Source of the DNA: Epiperipatus broadwayi
Taxonomy: Eukaryota; Onychophora; Udeonychophora; Euonychophora; Peripatidae
Assembly: GCA_028023455.1 (NCBI GenBank)
Contig: JAQFVV010006215.1
Span: 4,573,230 to 4,637,229 of the forward strand
DNA: 64,000 bases
Reading direction: 5' to 3'
Below are positions 24,374 to 35,929 of the stretch, one piece after another. Under the pieces are notes generated by a model. It was not told the origin of the DNA, did not search any database, and saw only the letters and a program-made list of their open reading frames with translations. Numbering within the stretch: the stretch's first letter is position 1; every line of letters starts with the position of its first letter. The position numbers and the translations under genes were made by a program.

Positions 24374-25770
24374 CATATAAATGTAATAAACGTGGTTTTA
24401 ATTTCTCCTTATTTGTAATAATAAAAATACTTAATTGTAAATTATTAGAGAAAAAATATATAGTTAATAATAAATTTGGCTGAACGTTTTCGAGGAACCG
24501 TGCCTCATACTCATAGCCTTAGTGAAAGTACTTAATATATGTAAATGAGAATATTCAAATGAATTACTGTTACGTAGCCCATTTTTTCGAGATGTCGAAG
24601 CATGTGTCTCTTCTGTTGATTGCATGGATGTCTCTGTTAATGTAGAATGCCTCCTTTATTTTTCTCCTGTAGTCGTTTGGTTCTGAGCATAAAATAACGG
24701 GGTTAGCGGGAATAAAATTGTGCCCTGATTGTTTAGTATGTTCAAAAAATGCAGAAGATGTACTGCTGTTCGTTTGGGCTCTGTTGAAGGCGTACCGATG
24801 TTGAGCCAATCTGGTGTTAATTGTGGCTTTCGTTTCACCATAATATGTGGCGTGGCATCCGGCTTGGGGGCAGGAAATGGAGTACACCACATGTGGGGTG
24901 AGCGCTGGATCAATGTAGTCTTTGGAGTTATTGATCAACCTATTAGTGTTGGGTGGAGTTCTGAATATTATGCTAAATTTGTTGCTCAAGGTTTTATTAA
25001 CTGTTTGTTGGATATTTTAGGGATGTAGGGGACCGTTATTCTAGGTAGATTGGTGCGAGGCAATTTATCATCTATTGTGCTGTTGAATTTCATGACTTTC
25101 CTCCTAATGGTTTTGTATTTGAATCCTGCTGCTAATAGGTCTTTAATATAATTGTTAATATTTTCCTTCCTATGTGCTTCATATTTACACAAGTGATAGT
25201 TTCTAAACATAAATGCTTTGAGACCTGCGAATTTGTGCGATGCGGGTGATTTAGAATTAGGATGGATGCAGCTTCGGATTTCGAATGGTTTAACAATCAT
25301 TTTATAATCTATTGAGTGGCGGTCTCTTGACATGAAACGAAAGCCACAATTAACACCAGATTGGCTCAACATCGGTACGCCTTCAACAGAGCCCAAACGA
25401 ACAGCAGTACATCTTCTGCATTTTTTGAACATACTAAACAATCAGGGCACAATTTTATTCCCGCTAACCCCGTTATTTTATGCTCAGAACCAAACGACTA
25501 CAGGAGAAAATAAAGGAGGCATTCTACATTAACAGAGACATCCATGCAATCAACAGAAGAGACACGTGCTTCGACATCTCGAAAAAATGGGCTACGTAAC
25601 AGTAATTCATTTGAATATTCTCATTTACATATATTAAGTACTTTCACTAAGGCTATGAGTATGAGGCACGGTTCCTCGAAAACGTTCAGCCAAATTTATT
25701 ATTAACTATATATTTTTTTCTCTAATAATTTACAATTAAGTATTTTTATTATTACATATAAATGTACTAA
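24374..25770 (-). mobile_element. Penelope-like element PLE1, 5'-truncated and palindromic
   Basis: A minus-strand Penelope-like retroelement fragment inserted in the LINE. CATATAAATGTA is duplicated at 24374-24385 and 25755-25766; the match extends to 16 positions with one mismatch. The element keeps the end of RT, the linker and the GIY-YIG endonuclease. Its right side is an inverted copy of its own 3' part: 24412-24834 pairs with 25333-25757 over about 420 nt, and I count only three differences. A tail of about 25 nt at the left (24387-24411) is not in the inverted arm. The near-identity of the arms implies a recent event. Confidence 0.85.
24570..25330 (-). pseudogene. Penelope-like RT linker and GIY-YIG endonuclease (PLE1)
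   Basis: From 25330 leftwards the frame gives IDYKMIVKPFEIRSCIHPNS, SPASHKFAGLKAFMFRN and PRTNLPRITVPYIPKIS, the segment between RT and endonuclease in Penelope-like elements. After a one-base frame change near 24990 the endonuclease follows: PHVVYSISCPQAGCHATYYG, ETKATINTRLAQHR, FFEHTKQSGHNF and KIKEAFYI. These carry the GIY-YIG core: VYSI replaces GIY, YYGET holds the second tyrosine, then the conserved arginine and histidine, and the metal-binding glutamate in KEAFYI. The frame ends at 24570. The RT palm is missing, so the copy cannot move itself. Confidence 0.8.
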
Positions 25771-26453
25771 TTAATAAATTTAGATATTTTATAACAATAT
25801 TCTAAAAAATCAAAGATATTTTTAATTTAAATATTCTTATTGTTATATATAAATCTTTATTGAGGTATGGAATAATGCTTTATGGTTTTGCAAGCTTTTT
25901 TAATATTAATAGATTAGCATTATTTCAAAAAAGAATAATGATCTAATAGAAAAAATATATATCAATAAAGAAAAAAGTATATACAAAAATATTTTATTAT
26001 TCAATTAACTTCTCGATTATATAATTATAGAAAAAAAAAAATTTCATAGTACTTTCAAAAAATCTTATATAAAACAATTTGAAATGTGTTTTAGGAAAAT
26101 AAATATATACATAATTTCAAAATATTGTAATATGGAACTAGAGTAAGAAATCATTAATATTCCTAAATTATTTAATAATTTACCTATTGAATTAAGAAAC
26201 TTACATTATAGGGAAATAAAAAAAAACAAATTAAAAAATATAGTAAAGAGGGGGGAAATTAGTATATAGAAAAAATACATGATGTTCTAATGTTGTATAA
26301 TCAATATTTTTATTATATAATAATATATTATAGAAATGTCATTTATTGTTATTGTTATTACTGTTATATTTTATTTTATATTATGTTTAAAATTCCATGT
26401 AAATATTTAAAATGTTATAAAAAATTTCTTATACATAAAAGCACAACTAAGGC

Positions 26454-27045
26454 TTAATAGGAGAAAAATGAAATTTGTATTTGTGTAAATATATTTTGAA
26501 CTGTATTTAAATGAATCATTTTCAACTCTTTTCTGCACCATTTTACAAAATTCGAGATATTCAATCTTTTTAATGCATCATTTTTGTATATCTTCATATT
26601 CCTTCTTTTCTTAATAAACTCTCTAGTCTCAGTAGAAATTTTATTGGTCAATTGCTGCTTTTTTCTACCAGCTATCTTTGTTGCAGTTTTAAAAGTGTAT
26701 CAATTATTTTCCTATTAATTTCATTCAAATCTGAATCATATTCAAAATCTGCTAATACTTGAAACCGATTTGTAAGTTCTAATTTAAATTCATTAGAATG
26801 TTTCTGATGATTAGGAATATCAACTGTAAATATTGTTTTTCTTAATAATTTTTGTCTCTCTAGTTTTGCATTAACATGTGTCTTACATCTTACTAATCGA
26901 TGATCACTTCCTGTGTTAAATTTATTAAGAACATTACAATCTTGAAATATGTATTTTCTGTTAGTCAAAATATAATCTAATTCTGCTCTACCTTCATCCT
27001 GCAGTGGATTGATAATGGTTGATGATGATGATGATTTAAATGAAT
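26454..27045 (+). pseudogene. LINE copy with inverted 5' part (twin-priming structure)
   Basis: Minus strand 26990-26454 encodes the end of an EEP endonuclease: LDYILTNRKYIFQDC, NKFNTGSDHRLVRCKTHVNA, and then KISTETREFIKKRRNMK leading into the RT N-terminus. From about 26993 the plus strand carries the 3' end of the same LINE type, CTGCAGTGGATTGATAATGG followed by a GAT-repeat tail. The same 3' end occurs at 39903-39925 after a C-terminal domain. Inverted 5' segment plus normally oriented 3' end is the layout expected from twin priming during target-primed reverse transcription. Frameshifts are present. Confidence 0.65.
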
Positions 27046-28980
27046 TAATGTAATGAATGTATTTATTTTAATAAACAATATATTAATAATAATAATTATT
27101 ATTATTTCAACCACTTTGATGAATAATCTGCTTGGCACAGCAATCTATTCAATGAGTGACAATCCTTTTCTAAATTCTTTTCTTTCATAGTGAGCAAAAG
27201 GATCCTAAATAAGATTTCTTAAACATACAATTTTTGTCAAGCCAAAGCTCTGGTTTTGAATCCAATTCCAAAGCAATTCATTAATGACTGTACTGTTTCA
27301 AACAAATGTCACAAAGGTTTATCATTTACTAAAAACTATTCCCTTCATTGATTTTCCTATCAAGAACTTGAGCAAAAAAAACAAAATTGAAAAAAAGTTT
27401 GAATTCAGAATTTCTATGCAGATAATTAAATAGAAATATGATTGCACACATAAAAAAACAAAATCATGATCACACTTGGTGCAGAAAGACAACTGATGTC
27501 ATGAGAACTCATAAAGATTACGTTCTATAGCAAATTGATTGAAGACAATAGAAGAATATAGTTATCGAAAAAGTCTGTATAGGAAACAATATCTAGTTTT
27601 TAATGAAACAAAATTCTTATCCTACATATACCAAGAGGTATTTACATATACCAAGAGGTATTCTTGTTAGGCACTGTTTTTACAGTGTCAATCCTCAATC
27701 CATCATCTATGGACTCAGTTGGCAGTTTGAATGCGGCAGTTGACATTATTGTAATCAAATATAATTATTGTCTGTTATTTTATATATATATTTAATAAAA
27801 TTTAATTTAAAAACTTTGAATTATAACATAAGTAATTAAAACTTTTTAAAAAATAAAAAATACTGCAATTAATATTTAAATCAAATACTAACTTTTTCAA
27901 TGTATCAGCCTTGGTTCTATTTTTAAAAAAGAATCAATAGGTCAAACAGCAAAGTATCAAAAAATATGTTAATTTAGGAAACGGTGCCAAAAATAATAAG
28001 TTTGTAATTCCCACAAATATAGTATGTAAGTAGCAGAGTAATATTAATAATTGACAATTTTTTTCACAAAATGATAGTATTTTATATTTAAATAATATTT
28101 AATAACTTTTCATATTAGTGCTCACTTATTCAAATTATTGACCAAAACTCTATAGCAATTTGTTTTTTTTTCACGAAAAAATGAATAATGCCTATTAAAC
28201 TTTAACAAGTGAATTTCTATAGGAGAGTCGTTTCAAGGCCTACAAATTTGTTACAAAATCTTCCACACGTAAATTTGCATTTTATTTAATTTCAAGAGTT
28301 TAAACCATGGCTTTTTTATATATATAGATCATAAATAAATACTTTTTTAAATAAATATTATGCATTTACATTCAAAATTATACATTTTAGTTAGCGATTA
28401 TCAAATCATAAGAGAAATTACATTTTTACGAATTATATTTTTAATTTACTGAAAACATTTGTTCTTATTGTAGGTCACAGTCTTAAATAATAAATCAATC
28501 TTTTGCTTATTTACAAAAGAATTGTAAATGAAGCAATACTTTTCCATTATTTATAGTAACTGAAATTTTTATTCACAAGTGCTTACAAAATACTCCCGAA
28601 TTTGCTTAATTTCAATTGGGGAAACATACATGTAAAGAATAAAGACGGAATGGTTAAAATTCCTAAAGACTTATTTTAAGCCAGAAAATTATCAAAAATC
28701 AATAAAATTAATTCTAAAAATAGAAAATGATAAAGAAAATTTGTAAAACTTACCATTAGAAATAACAATATTTTTTTTTCCTTTTACTCACCAGATGGAG
28801 TATTTAAGTAATATTTCAATAAAAATTAACTGATAATCACTTTACTGCTATCTAGTGTTTAAAAATAATATTATTTTACGAATTAAATCTACAAATAATT
28901 CGGTATTCTATCTACACTTACTTTCTCTCACTTAATTTGAATTTAATTAATTGCATAAAATAAAATCGTATAATATATAT
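27046..28980. other. Non-coding A+T-rich sequence
   Basis: A 20-bp unit (TACATATACCAAGAGGTATT) is repeated in tandem at 27623-27662. Otherwise I see no gene or repeat I can name. Confidence 0.4.
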
Positions 28981-30812
28981 AAGCCAAAACATCGTCTGAC
29001 ACATCTAAGTGAAAAAAAAATACGCGAAAACAGAAAAAATTTAGAACTTGGGTCACGTGACTTGGAAAAATCCGCCAAAACACAGTTTAAAAAAAAAAAA
29101 GCCAAAACACGAAAAATTAACATTTTCTCATTTTAAATTATAAATCAAATAATTTATATACAGAGAGAGCAAGATTACTATATTTAAATCTTAATCAATA
29201 AATGCTAGTTATCACTGCCTAAAAAAGTACATAATAATACATTTTCTCATTTTAAATTATAAATCAAATAATTTATATATAGCAAGATTGCTATATTTAA
29301 ACCTTAAATCAATAAATAGTCGACCATTTGGTTTCCTGCTCTTTGTTTTATTTTACATTTGACACCTTTGAACATCCAAAGGTGTTTGACTGTAGCTATT
29401 TTCAAGATTGCCTTTGTGGATAAAGATGCACCGCACTTATATTTCTTCCCCTCTCCCATTGTCTACTTTTACATTCTTATTTAATGGTTTTCAGTTTTTA
29501 TATATGTTTCTTTTAACTGTAAAATGCTTAACTTAAATAATTTAGATTTTAGCTTTAGAAAGATGCCATAATATTATATACACACACACGCACCTATTAC
29601 AAATGTGTGCGGATTTTAATATTACATTTTATACAACATGGGAGATAGTTTGGTTTTAAATAAAATGAAGCAAGTATATCTGCGTACAGATGATATTCAC
29701 CGCTTCAATATATAAAATCATACCTCAACAAATAATTTTAAAAATGTTTAGAAAAATACGCAAATCACTCTATAATTATTTTGTATACAAATTCTGAGAA
29801 TTAAAAAGTAACTTTCTTGATATGATGGGGAGAACCGAATAAGGCGTATTAAACCTCTTACTATGTGCGGATGTACATATAAATATTACCCCGGTCACTA
29901 TTAAAGTTAGTTATATAAAGCTTACTTGTACACAAACATATATACGCGTTAAAATATAAGAAGATAAAACTCATTAAAGTCTTCATTTGCATTTCATCTA
30001 TATCAGATCTACTCTTGATTATGTCACTATAATCTGTATATCTATTAACATTGAAATGAGTTTTACTACCAACAAAGGAAAACAAAAACATATTTTAAAT
30101 AAATGTAAATATTTTATTTTATTTTTTAAAAAATATATTTATTTTAATTAATAATCGCTTTGTATCTGTAATGAGTAATATATATTAGATATATATTTCA
30201 TACAAATAAAATTATGAGTGCGTAAAGAAAACAAATAAATGAATATGATAAATAAACAAATGGCTATTGGGTTTATTTACCTTCATTATCAAAGCTGTGT
30301 GCTAAATTTGCATACATTTTGCATTTCTTATAGCAAGTTTTACTTCGCAATTCATTTAGCCACAGCTTTGATAATGAAGGTATTCCTTCAAAAATACTAG
30401 CCATTCATTTATTTATCGTATTTCATTTATTTGTTTATTTGACGCACTCATAATTTTATTTGTGTGAAATATATATATCGCATATATATTACTTTCATTT
30501 GTATAAGGGGGGAGGGAGTGCCTTAGATATCACATATCAGCCACATCAAAATGCTACCAAGTACTTTTTAAAAAAATGATAACTAGCATTTATTGATTAA
30601 GATTTAAATATAGTAATATTGCTCTCTCTCTATATATAAATTATTTGATTTATAATTTAAAATGAGAAAATGTTAATTTTTCGTGTTTTGGCTTTTTTTT
30701 TTTAACTGTGTGTTTTGGCGGATTTTTCCAAGTCATGTGACCCAAGTTCTAAATTTTTTCTGTTTTCGCGTAGTTTTTTATCACTTAGATGTGTCAGACG
30801 ATGTTTTTGGCT
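28981..30812. mobile_element. Long inverted-repeat element with 250-bp arms
   Basis: 28981-29230 pairs with 30560-30812; the outer end reads AGCCAAAACATCGTCTGACA on the left and its diverged complement on the right. Both arms carry AAAACAC-rich repeats (GCCAAAACA about three times each). The 1.3-kb interior is non-coding. It includes a second direct copy of part of the left arm (TTTCTCATTTTAAATTATAA at about 29123 and 29242) and a smaller inverted-repeat element nested at 30171-30498. No target duplication found. Confidence 0.65.
30171..30498. repeat. Nested fold-back element
   Basis: Arms of about 130 nt (30171-30302 and 30361-30498) pair, meeting at TTCATTATCAAAGCTGTG and its complement, with a 58-nt loop. 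It lies entirely inside the interior of the 28981-30812 element. A 7-bp TTTGTAT occurs at both edges but is too short and A+T-rich to count as a firm target duplication. Confidence 0.65.
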
Positions 30813-33000
30813 ATGTTTGAAATTCAAAATGGCAGAGATCGCGTACTAAATTTGCACCCATAAAGGTTAATGGAATTATATTTCAGAGAATGAATGCTCA
30901 TAAATAGTTAAATTAAAAAAAAAAAAAAGATCTATAATAAAAATATAAAAAATTAATAATAAATAATAACTATAATATATAATTTACAAATCTTATCCCA
31001 GCCAGAGCAATTAAAACTTTTAATTTAAAAATGTTATTATTCTTAATAATTTGATTTTAAGAATTTTCTTATCTCAGAAAAGTATTTTGGAGAATAGCTT
31101 TTCCTTTTTTTTTTTATGATGCAACAAAATAAGCATGAAACATTCTGTTTGTTTTTTGAGATTCTGAGTTCTCTCTCATTTCTTAGACTTAAAAATATAT
31201 TTTCTTACTATTATAAAAATTATTATCATTTTTTCAATAACTAATTGTGACTATAATTAATTCATAGAAGTTGTACTATTTATTACATAGTTCTGGTTAT
31301 TAAAACGTAAGTTTGATTTCAAAAACTTGGATTGAATTCACAATCCAAGTATTTGAGAAATTTTATTCACAATCATGAAAATAGTCTATTGACCAATTTC
31401 CCATTCCTACTAAAAAAAAATAGTAATTAACATACTTAAATTTATACACTCTGGTTATACATACAAAAAGACAATAACAATAATTAATCTTAATGAGATT
31501 GTGTAAAAATAGTATAGCTGTCAATCATCACTTAAATTAAAGAATTATAATACCATGATAATTAATAAACTTTTAATATTTAAAGTTCAACTATGTGTTA
31601 GAAAAGTATTTGTAAACTCTATATGTGTGTTAATATAAATAAACTTTTAATAAATCAACTAATATTCTTTATGAATAAAATTGTTAAAAAAGTAAAGATT
31701 AATACTGATAAAGAAAAACGATGTAGGAGGAAGTAAGAAATCATTATTGTGTTTACAGAAAACTCTCAATTTATCAGTGTTTATGTAAGTATAAAATAAA
31801 GTCAGAAAATCATGTAACATTCAAACACAGATGGCACTTTGATCTAAAAAAAATTAATGTCCATTACTCTGTTATTGAGTCTGTAGCTGTGTATTGTTTA
31901 GTGCAATGGTAAATGATGAACTTCGGTACTATAATTTTTGAATCGAATCCCAACCTGCTATTTTTTAGTGTTTAAACACCACATGATTTCCCTAGCAACC
32001 AATCATTTGAAATTTTTTTAGAAGAATAGAGATCAAAATATTATAATAATAAAAAAAAGACTCCTAAAATAAAAATTATTTAATGATTATTTTTCATTTA
32101 AATACATGTTTATAATACATTACAATATACAATATTGGGGGGGGGGGATTAGTTGTTTTCTGAGAACTTTACATTTAAATTCAAAACAGATTTTTCAACC
32201 CTACGACATCTATATAATCTCTATCATACATGTTATGCACATAAAAAAACTTTTTACTTGTACTGACCTTTTGTGGTTCCATCTTTTTAAGATTATAACA
32301 TGAACGAAAAATGCTAAAATAAATACTATACTGTAAGAGGAGGGGGTATTGACAGGGATAAAATAAAAATAAATTAATGTAATGGATAGAATTAAGACGC
32401 ATGTGAGAATGTCCAGAACAACTTGTAATAAATTAAAGCTCAAAAATGATGTGCACATACTGAAACAGTAAGATTCGTATTCGAATCTTAAGTTTCACCT
32501 TTTTCTGTCGTCTCTCACTGACCGGTCTATCCCGCCCAAATTTAAACTTTTTGGTATCAAATTGTGTGTGTAGCAATCTTAGAAATGTATAAATATATGT
32601 AGAATTCAGCATAAACACGCACACATTTCGATCTCAAATTAAATGCAATAAATAGGGATAAAATAATATAATTTAGATTTCTTTTAGTTATATAATTTTG
32701 TATAATTTTAATCATTTATTTTGGATTATAAAGTTTGTATTTATTGCTTTGTTTAAATTTCATTTAATAATAATTCTAAAAATATCTGATGTAATATTTA
32801 ATTAAAAGTTAAAATAATCTTATGTTCCCTTTTTGTTTTTGAAATTTAAAAGCATCGGTCAGTGATAGATAATAGATTAATTAAAGAAAAATTCCCCAAA
32901 AATGTAATTAGTAAATGTAAAATATAAACAATAGAACGGCAGCTTTCTTTAATTAAAAAAACCAACTAAATGCATTGATTATCCTCAGGGCAGATTAAGT
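30813..33000. other. Non-coding sequence with a possible tRNA-like relic
   Basis: At 31885-31975 the words TTTAGTGCAATGGTAAATGA and GAATCGAATCCC are spaced like A and B boxes of a tRNA-derived repeat, but no second copy was seen. A run of eleven G lies at 32137-32147. Nothing else recognised. Confidence 0.3.
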
Positions 33001-33007
33001 AGAATCT

Positions 33008-33360
33008 AAAAATATCTTAACAAAAATGTGAGAGATCAAGATAAGAAAAGAGGCCATCTTAGACTTGCTGGAGACATTCACTTAACTTTAGCTTTGCTCT
33101 CGATCACTGAGAGTCTCCAAAAATATAAAAATAATTTGTTCCTGCCAAGGTATGACCGAGTAAAGCACCTAGATTATTCTCCATCAGGAGATGGCCTATC
33201 GGATGCTGAACTTTCCATTGCCCGTCATAAATTCACCATGAAGATCTGCTGCCTGAAATAAATGAAAAAGCTGCTGCTGCTGTGAAATTCAATGAAATAT
33301 CTAAATACAAGAAACTTGCCACTCGTGAACTTTTTGCTGTTAAGCTAAACTTCTTATAAA
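33008..33360 (+). pseudogene. Unidentified coding-like fragment with one frameshift
   Basis: I do not recognise this protein. After a stop at 33007-33009 a frame runs KYLNKNVRDQDKKRGHLRLA and on through LLSITESLQKYKNNLF, LPRYDRVKHLDYSPSG and AELSIARHKFTM. A one-base shift near 33239 then continues it as EDLLPEINEKAAAAVKFNEI and TRELFAVKLNFL to a TAA near 33358. Composition and codon usage look coding (higher G+C, charged residues, no low complexity), unlike the surrounding A+T-rich sequence. There is no ATG at the start and no clear splice acceptor. It may be a processed pseudogene, a lone exon, or a transposon gene relic. Confidence 0.45.
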
Positions 33361-33951
33361 ACAGGTACCTGTCTGTGTTCAAACTCTAGAGTACTCTAAT
33401 AATATGCTATAGCTCTTCTTCATACTACTTATCTAAATTATAAAATGTAAAAACTACCATTTGTATAACTAAATTGAATAATTAATGGAATGTGTAAATG
33501 TATCTAATAATCTAGCTTACCTCACTCTATCTTTCTTGGGTGCGTATTTCTATAATCTACATTTCTATCTATAGTTATTATTTAATTATTGCATGCTCAT
33601 AATTATTTCAATTTTCAAAGTTTAAATCTAGGATCGCTTAAAACAATGAATGCGTGTCAAATTTTCATTAATATTTACTTTCTTTAATAACTTAACTTTC
33701 ATATAAATCAACACGCATTCAATGCTTCATTTATTGTAATGCAGGGTCTACTACTTCGCAAATGGCTGACGTATTAGTTATAATAATTCCCAATTTATAT
33801 ATATGTTTTGTATTTACTAAATCATCATGAATAATTCCAGAAAATTACATTTCTTTGAGAGTCGCCAACGTTCTTTAATCAATGTTGATAATGTAGGACC
33901 AAGTTAGAAATCTGTTGAAATCTCATCATAATCGTTTATACAGTATACATA

Positions 33952-35037
33952 TGTTACGTTTTAGAGACACGATGATCTATTCCACCGTAAATATTCCGAA
34001 TTCTTCAGGGTTGAAATTAACCCCCGTCGTCCTACACAAGCGGACATAATAAATGCTCCCGTAGGATTTGACCTGTCATGCAGCCAGCTGGTAAATTGCG
34101 ACATGTACCGCTTGTCCCTGGTTATGCTTATGTGACACCTTACTTCGTCGGGCCGCGGCAGAGACCAGTCCGACAGTTTTATAAACTCATTCGCGGCATT
34201 GCAGTTTCAATATACTGCCATTCCATATCGCCTTTCTAAAGCGTACCACGTGTTCCTTTGCTCAATTCTATTATTCTATATATCACTCCGCCTCTGCATT
34301 ATCTGCATAATTCACTCTCAAATAAATGTTTGCCCTTAGTTATAAATAAATATTTTAATTAAATAAATATATGTCTGCCATTACTCTTATAACCCATACT
34401 TTAGACTCTTGCATTGCAAAGGTATAAATCCCTCCAGGCATGCATTAGAAATACTTACTCGAGAATTTTAGGTAGCTAGATTACGCCTTCAAATAAGTGA
34501 ATTTCTTTTGTAAACATTTCAGTATCGGAAATACCGCTACTGAAATTCTCAATATAAAATAATGTCTAAATAAATAAATGTATTCTTTAAAATATAGTCA
34601 TGTCGCACATTCCGCTACCGAAGCTTTAAATCCACAAAATATTATTAGATTGTTTTATTAAAATGTATTAATAAATAATTTTAAACTATATGTCTGCAGT
34701 TACGTTTCATTTATTCGATACCCATCCTATATAATATTTCCTCGATTATGTAAATATGAATGTTTAATTAATATTAGTTTGGTTATTGGCTAACTCGAGA
34801 ATAAAATCATGAGTCTCTTGCATATCCCTGACCACCGTGCCTAAGGAAATATTTACTAATGTCGCATCAGATGCGTTGTTTCGTGGATTGTATTGTGGAA
34901 CCGATAAACTGTGTTCAAACTCAGTACCACAGGTGGCTTCGCTACTCGATGGTGCTGCTGTTCTGTATGGTGGTCGAATTCTGCACTATGTTTACGAGTC
35001 ACACGTTTTCTGACCGTTACAATACCCACCCATAACA
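33952..35037. other. Island of higher G+C, possibly a solo LTR
   Basis: The tract stands out by CpG-containing sequence (for example CGTCGGGCCGCGGCAGAG near 34148). It starts TGTTACG at 33952 and has CGTTACA at 35015-35021, giving TG...CA ends with a 7-bp imperfect inverted repeat, and AATAAATG lies inside. That fits a solo LTR of a Gypsy-like element, but I find no 4-6-bp target duplication. A gene promoter island is the alternative. A 60-codon minus-strand frame at 34856-35038 is unassigned. Confidence 0.3.
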
Positions 35038-35263
35038 CGATATAACTATTATCAACAATCTTGACTTAATCCAGAGAAAAAGGTGGAGAACAAAGAATAC
35101 TTTACAGGGGATCCTCATTCTTTACATTTTATAAATTCCCAAAAAATTGCTCGAAGATTGATTTAGTGGACACTTAGAATCTAATTCCTGTATGAAAAAT
35201 ATCACTTAATCAATTCGTATAGATTATTATGTACACTGGAAATATTTGATGTGTGGAGTTATC

Positions 35264-35455
35264 CATTTGTAATTATTTAATTAAAAAACATTTAACTTAG
35301 AACAGTAGTAAATAAAAACAACTGCCCCAGACCAAAACTGACAGGCTTCATTGCATTCAAAAGTCAGTTTTATTTTAATATTTGTCCTGAGGCAATTGGG
35401 TTTTCATATACTACTGTTCTAAGTTAAGTGCCTTCTAATTAAATAATTATAAATG
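35264..35455. repeat. Fold-back element, about 190 bp
   Basis: CATTTGTAATTATTTAATTA at 35264 and AACTTAGAACAGTAGTA at 35294 pair with the complementary sequence ending at 35455. Arms are about 75 nt with mismatches and the loop is near 35343-35362. No coding capacity; no target duplication recognised. Confidence 0.7.
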
Positions 35456-35469
35456 AAAACTCTGCACAT

Positions 35470-35830
35470 TAAATATTTCCATCTAAAACATTCATAAAAA
35501 TATTGTATTATAATATGTATACTTGCATTTATGTATTGGACTATTTCCATCATCCAATAAATATTCCAATTACATTCAATTATTAGGAATAGCACCCCGG
35601 TTAGTATAGGCACATTTCGAGAGATATTCTCTCTTCTTCATGTGTTGCTGGTCTGACCAGTGACAGTACTAGCATAAGAATCGAACCTGGATCCTTAGAT
35701 TCTTGAATATTGAATTTTAAGATAATGCTCCTAACCAACTGAGTCATTTTTCCAAAGGGAGCAGTCAGTAGAAATTTCATATTCTTACCTATGAGGTTCC
35801 TTCTAATTTCTCCATTTTTTCCTAGGAGCA
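35470..35830 (-). mobile_element. tRNA-derived SINE, family S1 (minus-strand copy)
   Basis: Read on the minus strand: TCTACTGACTG start, then TGACTCAGTTGGTTAGGAGC (A-box-like), CAGGTTCGATTCTTATGC (B-box-like), ACTGGTCAGACCAGCAACAC, GAAGAAGAGAGAATATCTCTC followed by GAAATG, and the tail GGAAATAGTCCAATA. It is the best-preserved head of the family in this window. The promoter boxes are those of RNA polymerase III. Confidence 0.75.
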
Positions 35831-35929
35831 AAGTTAATTAGTGATTTTCATACATTATGTGTAGTCACAGAAGGTTGACTTATAGGGTTATTTGCCATCA
35901 TCATGTGAATAGCTTTTAATTTTCTTCTT

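Larger units (their letters stand above)
22660..26290 (+). pseudogene. Decayed Jockey/CR1-like LINE, split by a Penelope-like element
   Basis: In shifting frames I read the endonuclease C-terminus and linker (RKFLQESDWNEVKKKL near 22835; YKELRNKVNSVIRAEKR near 23135). RT blocks follow: NNSRAISILPSIAKIIEKYI near 23640, NENQYGFIEETNTIMLLENF near 23740, FFKAFDIIEHKQLIHCLQN near 23865, and MGFPQGSILSAMLF near 24005. MSWKHHIN at about 24358 is interrupted by the insertion 24387-25754. After it come KSLLRYGIMLYGFASFFNIN near 25850 and LFNNLPIELRNL near 26165, the typical C-terminal IWN.LP..IR block. Many stops and frameshifts are present. Order and orientation are those of one element about 2.2 kb long before interruption. 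Confidence 0.8.

Noticed and set aside
24656-25532. Several overlapping open frames on both strands with identical protein starts
   Set aside because: They arise because the Penelope-like element is palindromic; only the minus-strand RT-linker/GIY-YIG frames are real coding relics.
35601-35831. 76-codon minus-strand open frame
   Set aside because: It lies within the S1 SINE copy and is explained by it.
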